DNA from: a virus
Strand: one strand, 5' to 3'
Virus record (IMG/VR): IMGVR_UViG_3300047678_000345
Span: 1-33,710 of that record
DNA length: 33,710 bases
Shown here one piece after another: positions 32,730 through 33,710 of the stretch. Position 1 is the first letter of the stretch, and every line of letters begins with the position of its first letter. The position numbers and the translations under genes are program-made. The notes below the pieces were generated by a model. The model had not been told where the DNA came from and made no database searches. It saw only the letters and a list, made by a program, of their open reading frames with translations.

Positions 32730-33041
32730 ATGCCATTTGATTTTTACAAATATTTGAAAAGCCCCGTTGACAATAGTAAGTTGATGGATATGCCTGTGAT
32801 TAAAATATCTAAAAGAAGAACTGATAGATTTGTTACATACGATAAAGCTCTTAATAGATTAGATTATATAGCAGGACAAGTTTATCAAGACGAAACTCTT
32901 TGGAGATTAATATTGTGGGCAAACCCAGAATATTTTGTTGAGTTTGATATACCATCAGGGACTGTAATAAGAGTTCCGTATCCAACAAATGATGTAATAT
33001 CTGAAGTGACACAAATTTTAATAAACAATAGAGATAAGTAA
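32730..33041 (+). CDS. LysM-like baseplate protein (T4 gp53 / P2 gpX type)
   Basis: A 103-residue protein with one LysM-like domain: RLDYIAGQVYQDETLWRLIL, then WANPEYFVEFDIPSGTVIRV with the terminal PYP. Small proteins of this kind link baseplate hub and wedge or cap the tail end in contractile systems (T4 gp53, P2 gpX, Afp7). The family is clear from the LysM pattern (early Leu-x-x-Ile-Ala, W in the second helix, Asn, PSGTVIRVP). The stop overlaps the next ATG by 1 base. There is TATTTATA at 32663-32670, inside the preceding gene, 59 bases ahead. Confidence 0.75.
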   Translation: MPFDFYKYLKSPVDNSKLMDMPVIKISKRRTDRFVTYDKALNRLDYIAGQVYQDETLWRLILWANPEYFVEFDIPSGTVIRVPYPTNDVISEVTQILINNRDK

Positions 33042-33710
33042 TGAGCAATTACGGACATATAACAAGCCCTGAAGAAGCTCCTTTTAATATAAACAGCCCA
33101 GGCTTTTATTTGGATGTAAGATTGAATGCTGTTGTAAACGGATCTAGTTATGATTTTACAGGAAAGAAAATATTCAATGTAGAATTTTTTAGACAAGGTG
33201 TTGGATTCGGAATAACAAATATAGATATTGAAGTTAACACATCACTTCAGCCAGTTATTACAATTACCATGAAAGACTTGTATGGTAATGCTGTATTTGG
33301 AAAAAACATAAATACAGGACTTTCTTCTCAAATAGCTGATGCAAATGCAATTGGGTCTGATGGTGGTGGCACTATAGATTTTTCAGTTCTTTTTAATTGG
33401 CCACCTCCAAAATTTTTATTCACATTTAAAGGATATTTAGGAAAACAAGTTTCTTGGCTTCTTAATTTAAAAAAAACATCTACAACATATCAATCAGATG
33501 GAAGTTATGATATAAAATGTGAATTTGTTCCTAATCAATGGGGATTTATGGCTGATTTACCATTCTTATATTTATTGGCCGTTAAAGGATTAAAAAAAAA
33601 CGAACAAAGTCCTGAGGATTTTAAAAAAGTGACAACTATTTTTGATTTAATAAAAATAGGAAAACAAGTTGAAGTAAAAACAAAAGAAACAACAAAAGAA
33701 TTTGATACTT
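33041..33710 (+). CDS. Baseplate-like virion protein, truncated by window edge
   Basis: An open frame from the ATG at 33041 (overlapping the previous stop as TAATG) to the window end, 223 codons without stop. It is beta-rich and starts MSNYGHITSPEEAPFNINSP. Segments NWPPPKFLFTFKGYLGKQVS and SDGSYDIKCEFVPNQWGFMA look like conserved baseplate domains, recalling proteins I have seen beside gp53-type genes in T4-like phages of Bacteroidota; that link is from memory. It is translationally coupled to the LysM-like protein and probably part of the same baseplate subassembly. Confidence 0.7.
   Translation, partial: MSNYGHITSPEEAPFNINSPGFYLDVRLNAVVNGSSYDFTGKKIFNVEFFRQGVGFGITNIDIEVNTSLQPVITITMKDLYGNAVFGKNINTGLSSQIADANAIGSDGGGTIDFSVLFNWPPPKFLFTFKGYLGKQVSWLLNLKKTSTTYQSDGSYDIKCEFVPNQWGFMADLPFLYLLAVKGLKKNEQSPEDFKKVTTIFDLIKIGKQVEVKTKETTKEFDT

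Overview
This window looks like part of the genome of a T4-like tailed phage (myovirus) that infects a member of the Bacteroidota, probably a flavobacterium. The evidence for T4-like morphology is a gp19-type tail tube protein, a gp17-type large terminase, a gp20-type portal, two zinc-ribbon baseplate proteins of the gp26 type, a LysM-like gp53-type protein and a long tape measure. The host guess rests on AT-rich DNA, A-rich gene starts without Shine-Dalgarno sequences, and one promoter (12215-12246) that fits the Bacteroidota consensus TTTG-N20-TAnnTTTG. No host gene, tRNA or rRNA is visible.

Layout. 1-887 (minus): a truncated virion gene and the tail tube gene. 1064-7050: three tandem paralogous fibre genes and one further gene. 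7061-7876: a membrane protein and a small beta-rich protein. 7922-9600: large terminase broken by a frameshift. 9649-12161: portal with a glycine-rich tail and a small coiled-coil protein. 12194-16634: a replication island behind a terminator and a host-like promoter, encoding a bacterial-type DNA polymerase III alpha, a small protein and RNase HI. 16615-17203 (minus): two small overlapping coiled-coil genes, one with a C-terminal membrane anchor. 17410-19100: three genes whose N-termini end in [LI]-x-E, like T4 proteins processed by the prohead protease; one carries a nuclease fold. 19143-19979: an HNH endonuclease gene, probably an inserted mobile element. 20041-24556: two baseplate proteins, a 669-residue protein with another [LI]-x-E start, and a membrane protein. 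24645-28061: tape measure. 28164-33710: a baseplate protein with twenty 22-residue repeats, a LysM-like protein and a truncated baseplate protein.

Most virion transcription units are short. At least ten gene leaders carry an inverted repeat whose 3' arm usually ends within a few bases of the ATG. Most of these overlap the octamer TATTTATT, TATTTATA or TATTTATC. Genes inside operons, which overlap or nearly touch the gene before, lack it. The motif follows the strand of the gene, occurring on the minus strand for the minus-strand genes. It may be the phage's late promoter, a leader RNA hairpin, or both, and it is the most interesting unexplained signal here.

Capsid, prohead protease, tail sheath, small terminase and lysis enzymes are not identified in the window, so the genome extends on both sides. 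No stretch longer than about 210 bases lacks a gene.
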